Part shown: positions 10,239 through 20,723 of the stretch, one piece after another
Layout: every line of letters starts with the position of its first letter
How positions within the stretch are numbered: position 1 is the first letter of the stretch
From: Adiantum capillus-veneris
Taxonomy: Eukaryota; Streptophyta; Polypodiopsida; Polypodiales; Pteridaceae
DNA: 64,000 bases
Reading direction: 5' to 3'
Assembly (NCBI GenBank): GCA_014529385.2
Contig: CM043962.1
Coordinates: 41,788,598-41,852,597, forward strand
Notes under the pieces: generated by a model
Told to the model about the DNA's origin: nothing
Seen by the model: only the letters and a program-made list of their open reading frames with translations
Databases searched by the model: none
Position numbers and translations under genes: made by a program

Positions 10239-13230
10239 TGCACCATATGGTACTTCGTGGATTGCACTTATTTGATGTAATATTGAGTAAATGCAGAGTA
10301 AGAGACTTCTCCCAAATGAAGTAATTTTCACTTGCATCCAAGGGGCAAGTACTAACCACAAGAAGATAGTAAGGAGTGAGGGGGAGATGATGTTCCCGGT
10401 ATTTGCACCAAGGAGCACTGACAACATAAAAACGCTTCAGATTCGTGCATCTCAACATAACCCAAGGAAAAAGCACAAGGGGTGCAAGGTAAAGAGAGGT
10501 GCAGAACCTCAACAGTAAAATGTATAGCCAAATTGACAGCAAATTCATGACACAGACATAACGATAACATGAACTAGACTTAGCCGATCCTATCACAGTA
10601 ATGAAGTGACCATTACTACAGAGCTATTCAAACGTTGCGTCCAATGCTACATTAAGGTCTCCAACGGAGGGAAGGAGATAGAGACAGAGAGATAGTCATG
10701 CTCGATTTACCTATCACAATCAAACAAAGATCAACAAACCAATATACAATTTTGAGGCATTGAGAATTTTATATCTGTTATCTTGTGATTAGCTACCATG
10801 CCTCTATAGAGGGGCAAATTGCGCACTTGATTATTGGGTGGGGCCTGGCTTTGACTTTGAAAGGATTTTTAGAATTAGAAAGAGAGGTTTCACATCGGAA
10901 ACTATTCAAGAGAGCTCTTCAAGAGCCGCCCAGAAAGACTGCAACCCAGCTGCCAGCTCGGAGTTGGAACTTCCGCCAAGCCAATTACAGGCATAGCAGC
11001 ATCATGGTAACCCACATACCGGGCTGCTTCTACCTCCGTCCCCCGAAACATATGCTGGCCCCAGCAGCAAACATCCAGTTGTCTTCTGCAGACCTCTGTC
11101 TGAATCCACCCTATGTCCACTTTAGCAAAGTTGAACCCATGAAAAGCTGATGCCCAATGCTGAGTTTTTTCGCAATCACACAATTAGGCAAATTACACGA
11201 GTAACATGATATTGAAATCCCGTGCACATAAGACCACACCTGATTACTGATCGTAGTCCACCTTCTGAAAGCTGCATCCCCCCTAGCACTTGAGGAGATT
11301 GGTGTGCCAGAAGTGCTCTGAGATGGTCTTTTCCTATTTGAGTGAACAGAAAATTCAATGCTCTAAAAAATTTCAGTTTGAAGCTGTCTTTTGTAAAGGT
11401 TACGGAACGTAAGCAGAACCCCTCTGCGAGGTGTAACTCCTCTGTGACACAATGGATCTGCGTGCTTGCAGAGCATGGAGCCCCTGCATGCACTAGATGG
11501 AACTCAGCTCTAACTCCCACTCAGCAGGCAGCAACGGAAAAATAGCACTCAAATTTGGAATCCAAGCACATTCTATTACAAATTCAAGGAGGGAGAGCAC
11601 ATCTACTCCAAAACACTACACCCTCCTCCATGCACGAGAACAATACCAGGGTATACAACTGTTCATCAAAACCGCGCAACCTTCACATGACTATTGCAAC
11701 GGCCCATTGCACAGCATTTGTATTACAACTGAGCGCTGGTAAGCAGAGTGATCACTGCCAAGCTCCGAAACCACATGCACGCTCCTTCCCATACTTCTCA
11801 AGTTCAATCACGTTTCTGCATTTCCTCATCCAAAGAACTGTTTATAGAATTGAATTCACTAGCTTCATTTAACCGTACCCGACCTGGGCATAGGGAATTT
11901 CTTTAATCCTGCTTCTTACCAAAAAATCAGCCAATTAACTATTTAACAGGTCCCTATTACGGAGGGTTATATATGAGAATGAGCATACCCCAATGTCAAC
12001 ACAAAATAAGACTCAGGTCAAATATAAAACACCCTGCCCAAGGATAGGCTGGGCCAACAATCCGCGGAGAGGAAAAAATTCATTCCAATGAACTTTCTTC
12101 TGGGTGAAGCAGATCCAAACCTACAAATTACAGGCAAGAGTCCAAATAAAAATCACACAGCAATAAACTTGATATCCTAGAACGATAGGACCTTCCTTTA
12201 TCACTATTGCAATAACTCTGCACACTTCATTCTAAATGACACATAAAGGCTCCAACAGTTGCACGGACACGTGTTCTTGTCCATGTTATCTGGAGTCGCA
12301 AATAAGCATCCAATTCTCACCCCCCTTCACGATCATCCTCAATTGCCAAACGAACCCTACCCAGCTAAGTTGCTCACAGGCACTCGTCTCTTACTGGTTA
12401 TATACAAACCATAGTACCAACATCACCTGATACTACCAATTTGCAAGGAGAGGCACCCCACCATAGTTCATAACAATCATTGCTATAAAAAAATAGTAGA
12501 TTTACAAGGATTGTGAGCCAACCATTCTTGAAACTACAATTTCCTCAGGTAAGCCTTACAAAAAACCCCATCTGCTCAATGCAAACTCGATAGAGCCAGT
12601 GGCCAGATACCCATAACCACATTTGATGCAGACAAACACGATTCCGACAGCAAGCTCTAATCTTCTAAATTCTCACTCAAAAAGACCACAAACAGTGTTA
12701 TAATTATCAGATTCTGAAATCACCAAGACAATGATGAAATTGAAAAACCAACCACATATAATTGGCTGTGATACCTTGACAGTTCCTGAAAAAATTACAC
12801 CATCGAGCTCCTAATCTGCACAACGGGCCTACAGAAGGCTTCCCTTCATCTCGGGTGTTAATTAAGGCAAAAAGCTGATCGAACCTTGCTCACTGAACAT
12901 ACATACATTTACATCATTTGGCAAGAGCAACATTGCTTAGAAGCCAGTCCCTGCCACTGCAACACCTCCACACAGAGTTAAAAAAACATCAGAGACGGTG
13001 CTTCGAAGCCATAACTGCGAAACACAAGACTTTCAGAATGACCGAGATTAAAATTATGTGTTAATTACAAGTTGCCAAATTAGCTTCTTAAGACATATAG
13101 CCAAGACCAAAATGAAGGCACACATTAGCTTCAAAAGATTCAGCCTAACCCAAACGGTAAGTTCCTCCGCCCAGAAAATGCTGACTGTTTCCTTATTAAG
13201 CTTCATTCATTCTCATTAGTTTGATGCACA
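10239..13230. other. Region 3' of the RING-H2 gene, nothing recognised
   Basis: This region lies downstream of the RING gene, whose 3' UTR must begin at 13230. A possible polyadenylation hexamer-like AATAAG is at 13197-13192 on the minus strand, though it is very near the stop. Several short ORFs on both strands (for example 10596-10066, 11520-11176 and 11555-11872) show no domain and overlap one another. I see no further exon. Confidence 0.4.
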
Positions 13231-16033
13231 CTATGTCATTGCAGGTGCTTTACAAATGGGACACTGATTCTTTTGCAACAGCCATTGCTTAATACAAGCA
13301 ATGTGGTGGCTGTGTCCACACTCCAAAACCCCCAGCTCAACAGCCTCCTCAAACTCCTCCTGCAAAATCAAACGCATCTCAACAGATAGCACATTTCATT
13401 CAGCATGACCTGGCCAAAGACCGCTTGTATTGAATGTTCAAACCTGGCAAATGCTGCACTTAATCTCTATCTCCTGAGGAACATAGCCACAAGTGACCTC
13501 TCGAGACGAGAAACCCTCTACTCGTACACTTTTCCCGACTGACTCTTCACTGAGACCAATGTTCACATTACCTATTCTCTCCTCAAGGGCCAGGAGTTCC
13601 TGATAAGACAGAATGATCAGAGCAAGTCAAGTCACATCTTTCAAGTAAGGCACATCTTCAAGAAAGCTAGCTGTCAAGGTGCTCAGCTGACCTCGTAGGA
13701 CATATTGTCAATGTCAACCCGCATATCCCTGTACCTATCATGAAGACCTATTCCACCAAGAAGTATTGTTGCTTCCAGCATCAAAATTTGCTGCAAGGTC
13801 ACAAACAAGACTTTAAGATAGATTAAACCCTACCAAGTACCCAAACTATAAAACTATGAACCACTTACTCTTACCTCATAGGATAAATCTTCATCCCTCT
13901 CTATGTATTCCAGAGCTGATAATATCTATAAGAGTGTTTCAAAAAGAATTTGAGTGTCTGCCTTCTTAAAAGGAATAAGATGAATCAAAAGCTGCAAATT
14001 ACAACTTAATTGCAGCACTGCACATAGACATGCAGACAAGCTAACCAACAGTAAAAAAGAGCATAAAAAAGCGAAGGCACTGTAATGAAAGTTGTTTTCA
14101 TTTACATGCTTTCTTCAGCTCTCCAATTTCAAATAACTTTTGATTTTTATGATGAGGTAGCATATGAGGGATGTTTATTCACCTCAGAAAGGCCTTCCAC
14201 AGTCAGTCGTGGGCGACCTTCACCATTATTCATAGAGCGATTGAAAGAACCGGTTTCTGCTAGTGCAGTTGCAGAGGATTGCGGCGTTTGACCAGGTAGG
14301 ATGAAACCAGACAGTCGAGAAGAGAAAGAGTAGTCAGTGCTCATATGTGGAGGGGAAGTAGTAAAACTGCTCTCAGAAGGATTTGGCTCTGCAAAGCCTG
14401 CTAGAGGTGGAGGTGGAGGTGGAGGTGGACGAGCAGGAGGCCCTGGAAATCTAGATTGAGGGTAATGTGTCTCACGCAGTACAGACCAAGTACTGCTAGA
14501 GGGTCTTCCATGAGATAAGTTCCTGCTTGAAGATCGACTATCAGGACCCACTGGGTCAGTCCGACTTCCATACAAGCTCCTTCTCCTTGAAGACCACGGG
14601 TTGGACAATTCCTCTCCAAAAGCAGGAGTTGCCTCAAAAAATGGACTGCTGGACCTATAAAAGGATCCTAGTCCATCTCCACTTCTTGACATTGCTACAT
14701 TCCTTCCCCAGTGTCTGTAATTAGGCATTGGTGGAGCAGTTGAAGCAGGTATTGAGGTTTCACAGGTCACAAAGTTCGTTCCCAGAGGCTCTTCTCGACT
14801 TTGAGGTGATCGAGTTGATTCATGGGCTGTAAGACCAGGCCCAAAGAGACCCTGCTCATGATCCAACCCGTCATGATCCAGCCCAATCTGAAGTTCCTCA
14901 GCTTGCCGCTTCACTGGTTGCATGCTCGTACTGGCTACGCCTTCCAAGCCAAAAGCTCTTGAGCTCTGTCTGGGACGGAAGTACCTGGTTCCAGCTAATG
15001 TACTTGGAACAGAAGGTAGAACATCTGCAGCGGACGAGCAAGCAAAATTGCTCAGCGCAGAAGTGGACACAGAAGGCAATACATCTGCTGCAGAAGAGCA
15101 CACAAGATTGCTTAGACCTCGCCTGCTAGATCCAGACCCATTATTGCTCATGTCTCTATGCCCTGCTCCTATCTCCTCTGACTTTGTTCGATGGCCATAG
15201 AAAGTTTGAGAATTCCCTTTCCGTCTGCTAGCACCTTCAATGGAAATACTGGTAGAATGGGTTACTCGTCTCAAATTTGAGGCACTCCTGTTCTTTGAAC
15301 CAAGTGATGCAACACTGACAGATGCACGCCCCTCACTTTCACCTTGAACAACTTTGTCAATTACAGGTCTGGACTTCTTTTCCAAAAGCAAGGGAGCTGT
15401 AAGGTCATCAGTCTGAGGTGCTTTAGATGAAGATCCTTTTCGATAAGCCCTTTGAGAAGGGCAAGCTGTTGATCCTCTCTGAGCCCGTCCATCCACATTA
15501 TTCTTGCTCATGGAATCATGCAACCTTGCAGGCTGCGACACATACCTATCCCGCCAACCTAGAGGACGCACACTTTGACCTCTATGCCTGCTTGAAGCTC
15601 CAGGTTTCACACCCAAAGAATCTTCCTTGTTGATAGACTGTTCATCAACAGGAGACAAGACTGAGGTGTTGGCCCAATCACCTGGCTCGAGAACTCCATG
15701 ACTATCTAGTAAGCGTCTGCTGCCAGATTCATTATCAAAATCTGATCCCGACTCATCAGAGCTTCCAACCACATCATTTTGAACAGCTGTCAAAACATGA
15801 GGGTCATTCGAACCCAATGAAGATGAACTAGAAGCAGCATAACTTTCCTGCTTTCCAGGAGCAGTGGCATTGGAGCTGTTGGAATTCCCAAAATATACAG
15901 ATGACCTGCTTCGAGTGCGCTGATAGCTGCTACCACATCTAGAGGAGTATCTTTCATCATCCTCTAGCAACTTCGCCATTTTGCCAATCCCATCACTCTT
16001 GCCACCAAAAGAGCTGGTTCTTGCTCGAGGCAT
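13231..16033 (-). CDS. RING-H2 E3 ubiquitin ligase (MBR1/HIP1-like), five exons
   Basis: This would be a RING-type E3 ligase that binds an E2 and transfers ubiquitin to targets. Coding exons on the minus strand are 16033-14183, 13925-13875, 13790-13692, 13599-13444 and 13359-13231. All four introns have GT...AG ends and phase 0, giving 761 residues. The start is the ATG of MPRARTSSFGG. Residues 1-617 are one large, Ser/Arg/Pro-rich, probably disordered exon with a run of prolines. The C-terminal region carries EYIERDEDLSYEQ, DMRVDIDNMSYEE and ALEERIG, the conserved helix block ahead of the RING in plant MBR1/HIP1/RHF-type ligases. The RING-H2 follows: CSIC, then C-G-H-S-H-H-I-A-C, then CPIC, with all eight ligands present, ending 6 residues later. 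In known relatives the RING is also at the extreme C-terminus. No signal peptide or membrane segment is seen. Substrates cannot be inferred. This is the only host gene here that looks functional. Confidence 0.88.
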
Positions 16034-16069
16034 ATTTGAAATCAACAACTCCTCTATTCTTCCCTATCC
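16034..16069 (-). other. 5' UTR part of the first coding exon
   Basis: On the minus strand the sequence CTACAG|GGATAGG places a good splice acceptor at 16071-16070, 36 bases upstream of the RING-gene ATG. An in-frame TTG codon lies five codons upstream but there is no other in-frame ATG. Confidence 0.5.
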
Positions 16070-16835
16070 CTGTAGCAGCACCTTCCTCCACCAAGTGTTG
16101 TATCAGCTATCAACTCCAACAGGCCAAATTTGAATCCCTGCGCTGCTCTGCTCTTTGACTGTCAGACTCAAAGCATCCTCAGTACCAAGAGTTGGACACA
16201 CTGTCAACTTTAAATTGCTAAACTTGACCTGTTGCCCTGCCTTCTATGACACGAGAAGTCTGTCCGGCCTCAGTTGTTGTGAGAGTCTGTTCATGAACAC
16301 TACGACTCACCATAGTACCCAAAAAGACTCATAAATCCATGCTCACTGCAATTTCACAAGGATTGATCTGTTAAGCACGTTCTGTAATATTTTGTAAGGC
16401 ATGCTACTGTGCTAACAAACATCAAGTCATTGGCAACAGCCAATTAACAATAAGGAACTCAGTCAACCAAAAGAGTTTTGCAGCCACTAAAAGACGAGGC
16501 TGAAAAACTTGATGTCTTTATCCTGATAAAGAACATCGAAGAGGGCTCGTGGGCAGAAACCTGCATCTCATAAGATAGAATCCTGTTTAAACGGAAGTTG
16601 AAGTAACAACTTGCGAATATCTTGGACATCTTGCAAGGTAAATAAATGCTACTCATTCATTGATAAGAAAAGCAGATACTCTGGAGTGCACCAGCAAGTT
16701 AATCAAATGCTTATGAAAAGTTGAGAGAGGCATCTGAAAGATCGATCAGCACGAAGAACCCAAAATGCGATGAGATCATGGACTCCTGAAAGGGCGATGC
16801 AGGCAACTGTGAAAGAGAAGAAGTGAAAAGCTCAC
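16070..16835 (-). other. Predicted 5' UTR intron of the RING-H2 gene
   Basis: A donor CCACAG|GTGAGC at 16835 and an acceptor CTACAG|GG at 16070 would define a 766-bp leader intron. Long leader introns are common in plant regulatory genes. This is inferred from splice signals only. Region 16070-16835 otherwise shows no coding feature that I recognise. Confidence 0.45.
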
Positions 16836-16956
16836 CTGTGGTCTATTTGATGGTGCCTGCAAGAAGAGGGGGACCGCATGCCAAAGTAAAGCTGACAGAA
16901 GGTCTTGGTTATCGGCCGATCATGCTAACCTTGCCTAAAGCAAACAGAAATCAAAG

Positions 16957-16961
<5 letters not shown>

Positions 16962-17011
<50 letters not shown>

Positions 17012-17029
17012 CCGCGCGCGCGCGCGCAC
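16962..17029. repeat. (CT)n followed by (CG)n tract
   Basis: About 24 CT units (16962-17009) pass into an alternating cgcccgcgcgcgcgcgcgca run up to about 17029. This is the only clear CG-repeat in the window. Confidence 0.95.
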
Positions 17030-17058
17030 AATATGGACGCACGCACGATGCAGACACC

Positions 17059-17081
17059 TCTCTCTCTCTCTCTCTCTCTCG
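17059..17081. repeat. (CT)n microsatellite, short
   Basis: A short CT tract of about 11 units, one of three in the 5' region of the RING gene. Confidence 0.9.
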
Positions 17082-17249
17082 GAGTCTCTGTACCTCGGAA
17101 CTCTCCCCCGAGATAAAGGCACTTCCCCTCGTCTTCTGTGGTTAGTTAATGATGTTGAGAAGCCGACGCCATCGCCGCAGCCGACTGAAAGCTCCCCTTT
17201 CAATGGCTGGCAGCGGAGAAAGAAACAGAAGCAAACCCTACTCGCGCAG

Positions 17250-17276
17250 TCTCTCTCTCTCTCTCTCTCTCTCTCT
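17250..17276. repeat. (CT)n microsatellite, short
   Basis: A short CT tract of about 13 units, the most upstream of the three next to the RING gene. Confidence 0.9.
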
Positions 17277-17330
17277 GAGCGTCTCCCTCTCTTTCTACTG
17301 TGGAGAAAATGCTCCGAGTGAAAGACTAAA

Positions 17331-17724
17331 CGTTAGATACCCGCCAAATGCAAAGGCCGAAATGTAATTCCACCGCCAAATCTAGCCACATAATCAAATT
17401 TTGCAGTTGTTTTGTCTAACCTTGGTGGATTTTGTCTCTTTAAAAGTTTTCCTTGCAAGGAAATGGCAGTGGGCACAAATCAAATCATATAGGGCATCCA
17501 AAGTGTCCTCAATTGAGAGGAAGTTCTCCTTGTATCAAAGTTTGGCAAGTATGGTAGACGATAAATACATGGCGATGGCTTTGAGCACTGTACAAGGCTC
17601 GCGTCTCTAGGCCATGCAATTTCCTCTCGCCCCTTTCTGCCGCGACCCACCCTTGCTCGTCTTTTTTTCTACTTATCTTCTGCTGACCACTTCCAAGTCT
17701 CCCCCTTGAGTGGAGAAAAGCTCA
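17331..17724. other. Spacer between RING gene and LINE, nothing recognised
   Basis: About 0.4 kb of unannotated sequence, which could hold upstream promoter parts of the RING gene or the 5' UTR of the LINE that starts at 17725. No motif was found that decides between these. Confidence 0.35.
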
Positions 17725-17729
17725 ATGGC

Positions 17730-17888
17730 CATGCATGAGGCTTTACTCAATGGAATCTCTGCTCTGGCTGGTTCTCCCACCAAAGGGCTCCAAAACCCTT
17801 TGGTGGGAGAACCAGCCAGAGCAGTTGGAGCCCTTTGGTGGGAGAACCAGCCAGAGCAGAGATTCCATTGAGTAAAGCCTCATGCATG
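17730..17888. repeat. 63-bp perfect inverted repeat with third partial copy
   Basis: The left arm (17730-17792) and the right arm (17826-17888) are exact reverse complements over 63 bp. The match extends a few bases further (aatgg) with a single-base gap. The 33-bp spacer (17793-17825) is itself mostly another copy of part of the right arm. The structure sits at the beginning of LINE ORF1 and breaks its frame with a TGA. It looks like the product of a template switch or a snap-back event and not of two independent insertions. Confidence 0.95.
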
Positions 17889-18602
17889 CCATTAGTTTCC
17901 CTTTTGCTTCCCAAGCATATTCCCCTTCAGGAAGAGGATTGGCTCACACACAATTGGTACATAATCATGGCATGTCTCAGCTCAGAGTAATTAATAAAGA
18001 AGGATATAGATCGCTTGCCATGGCCAACATTCAACAGAAACTACAGTTGCAGCAGCCGCCTGCTGGCTACAATCAAACTGGTGTTCCTCTAATGTCTATG
18101 CGGAGTCTATGCGGGGACCAGGCAGATTCCTCAACCCCCTCTTCAGTTCTCAAGTGGAAGTTGATCAAGGTATGAATACTATACCGCCTAATTTTAGTAA
18201 TAATGTTTGGAATGTGCGAGAAGGGGGTATGCAGCAAATCCAACATCCTCAAGGGTTTCAGCGTCATAGTCATATTCTAAATAATGGAGCTCCCTCACCT
18301 GGTAATGCTCCTGGAAGTAGTGATAACCGTGGCCCAACCTTAAACACGGATAACCAACAGAATACCTCTTGTGAAAGGAATAGTTCTAGTGAAATGCAAG
18401 AAAGTGTCACCATCAACAAAGTTGATCTAGAAGCCTGGCACAAACAGCTCACTGGACAGAGTGGTTATAGGGCTCTGTCATGGGCCTAGACCGTCTTTGG
18501 AAGCTCTAAAAAGTTAGGTGTCTGCTAATTGGGAAAATAGGAATTTGTTTCCACATCAAATTCAATACCTACCTAATAACTACTACCTTTTTTTTTAAGG
18601 AT

Positions 18603-18815
18603 GCTGACAGTGCTTTACAAGTAATCACCGAGGGCCAATGGCTAATCAGAAATACTCCCATCTCATTTTTTTAATGGTACAAGGGCTTCAACCCAAAGGG
18701 CTTCAAGGGCTGACAGTGCTTTACAAGTAATCACTGACGGCCAATGACTAATCAGAAATACTCCCATCTCATTTTTTTTAATGGTACAAGGGCTTCAACC
18801 CAAAGGGTGAAAAGC
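18603..18815 (+). repeat. Tandem duplication, 106-bp unit, inside LINE ORF1
   Basis: Segments 18603-18708 and 18709-18815 align almost end to end (gctgacagtgctttacaag start, caagggcttcaacccaaagg end), with four or so differences. The duplication breaks ORF1. It appears to be younger than the element. Confidence 0.9.
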
Positions 18816-19252
18816 CTTCCAAAGCCTCTATATGGGTGGATTTTCGTGACCTTCCAGTTGAATATTATCCATGGCTCAGTAATATAGGGGAAGTGGTTGG
18901 CAAAGTGCTGGGTCAAAAGGCCAAGGGAGGGATCAACCCTAAATGGGACCCACAACTGCGTATTGAAGTTGACCTGAACAAAACCCCTAAAATGTCAGTT
19001 CCCATTAAGGATTGCTCTAGACACATCTTACATGAGCAAAAGATCCTATACAAAAACCTTTCAAATTCTTGCTTTCATTGCTTTCAACAGCGGCATCTGA
19101 TCAAAGATTTCCCTACAAGGATGCAAGCCAAATCTCAAGCCCAGCCTACTAACATCACCAAGCTTGACCAGCAAAAGGCTTTTCAACCAGTCAACCAAAG
19201 AAACACCACTAGGACCCAGAGAAGAAAGGGTGGTCAGAATCCTAACTCTTAA

Positions 19253-20089
19253 CTATTTTGATGTGCTGCTTAAAGATGTATTTCTCCCCCTTTACTAGTT
19301 TAGTTAATGAAGAGATGGAACCAGCAAGACATAATCAAGGAGAAAAGAGTGCAAAGGCAAAAGCATCCACGTGACAACAAGGGGCTCAAGTCCCTCCAGA
19401 GAGCGCCAATGAGAAATCAAGAGGACTATCAGACTCTGATAGTGATAGTGAATGCATTAAAAGTACCCAAGCAACCAAAACTGTTGAAGTCCAAAATGAT
19501 ATAGATCAGTTCACCCAAGAGTTGGAAGCACATGATGCACATATCAGAGCTACTCTGGCTTCCTCCCCAACTTCCTCAGTGGACATTATAATGACCCAAG
19601 AATCACTACAATATGCAAATGTCAAAAGCAGAAAGAAAAGTAGAGAAATCTGTTGACCCTAATAGAGCTTCTGTGTTCCTGGCTAAATCTCAACAAAAAA
19701 AAAACAATGTGCTAGTCTATAGCACGTAGCAACAGGCAATGATTAAGCATGTAGATTTGCAACAACAACAGCTAGGAAGGACTGATACAACATTGAGAGA
19801 GGGAGAGAGAGAGAGGGAGAGCAAAGACACTTAAAAAAAGAAGAAAACTCTAAAGGAAAAATAAACGAAAAGAGAAACACAAATATACCAATGTGAAGTT
19901 GACCACCTCTTTGTATGGACACAAAGGATCTTTTAACTTTCCACCTTCATATGTCTTTTGACTTTCCACCCTCATTTGTCTTTTCATTTCCTAAACTCAC
20001 TCTTCATTTATGCAACTAATATGTTTTGAAAGACTTTTTATTTTTCTAAGATTGGGGAGACCTAATGACTAAACCTCAAAAAAATATTG
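19253..20089 (+). other. LINE inter-ORF region
   Basis: The segment between ORF1 and the endonuclease carries broken frames, a GA-rich patch (19791-19830) and A-rich runs. One frame at 19307-19504 is Lys/Gln-rich and may be the ORF1 tail or the ORF2 start. No domain is visible. Confidence 0.4.
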
Positions 20090-20720
20090 AAAAACGAAGT
20101 ACCCTAATCTTTCAGGCATCTCCTTCAACTATAAGGGTCTGACTGACCCTACAAGACCCATTGTAATCAAAAGGTGAATTCAAGACTTGTCTATCCTCTC
20201 TGATTTTATATGTTTATAGGAACTAAAGGTTCAAGGTAATGACCTTGACAACAATCTTAAAAAGAATTGGGATTGGATATCAATGGGAAAATACTAATCA
20301 TCATGCTGAAAAAGGTGGAGCAGCTATTGGGGTTTCTAGCAAATGGATAAATATGATCTCAAAGGTGTAGCATTCTACAAAAGCTATTGGGTGGCAATGA
20401 CGTTTGCAGAACCCATCAGTTATATTGTGGTAAGTCTGTGTGCTCCTAACTCCATTACAGAGAGAGCTTTCTGTTGGCAGGAGTTGAGTAATCTCTCCAG
20501 CAACATAGTACTAGCATGAGACTTTAATATGGTGGAGAACATTGCAGATAGAGCAAGATTTTGGCTACACTTGGAGCAATAAATAGTTAGGAACATTCTA
20601 CAGATCTGCCAGACTTGACAGGGTATATATGGCATCAAGTGTGTTGCAAGAACATTGGGTATTCAAATGCAAGGCAGACTCCTCCATTCTCCTTTCTAAT
20701 CATAAACCTATACTGTTTGA
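20090..20720 (+). pseudogene. LINE APE-type endonuclease domain, broken
   Basis: The endonuclease nicks target DNA to start target-primed reverse transcription. The plus strand shows SFNYKGLTDPTRP near 20120, then W-V-A-M-T-F near 20395 and LVSLCAPNS-like text (VSLCAPNSITERAFCWQEL, 20430-20490), followed by LA*DFNMVE, the remnant of the GDFN catalytic box, in which the Gly position has become a stop. Several more stops are scattered along it. The assignment rests on these motifs and on the position just before the RT. Confidence 0.6.
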
Positions 20721-20723
20721 TTT

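Larger units (their letters stand above)
16836..17330 (-). promoter_or_regulatory. Probable 5' UTR/promoter region with (GA)n tracts
   Basis: Read on the minus strand, the likely first exon and promoter of the RING gene contain three GA-rich tracts (17276-17250, 17081-17059, 17009-16962) and a short CG-repeat. GA-rich tracts near transcription starts are well known in plants and bind GAGA-factor (BBR/BPC) proteins. No TATA box could be fixed, so the start site is not set. Confidence 0.4.
17725..19252 (+). pseudogene. LINE ORF1 (nucleic-acid-binding protein), broken
   Basis: ORF1 protein binds LINE RNA. A start-like segment MAMHEALLNGISALAGSPTK at 17725 is interrupted by the inverted repeat at 17730-17888. 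Coding resumes at 17882-18175 and 18109-18489, is broken by a 106-bp tandem duplication (18603-18815), and ends with the 18836-19252 block. That last block has the ORF1-type pattern DFRDLPVEYYPWL, a basic segment, RIEVDL and KILYKNLSNSCFHCFQQRH. The final position of the CCHC knuckle is Phe, not Cys (CFHCFQQRHLIKDF), so it is probably unable to bind zinc. The matching protein in the minus-strand LINE at 34.6 kb keeps the cysteine. Confidence 0.65.

Noticed and set aside
14898-15633. ORFs on both strands inside the first RING-gene exon
   Set aside because: They are shadows of the 617-codon coding exon, which is supported by its conserved C-terminal RING block and splice sites.
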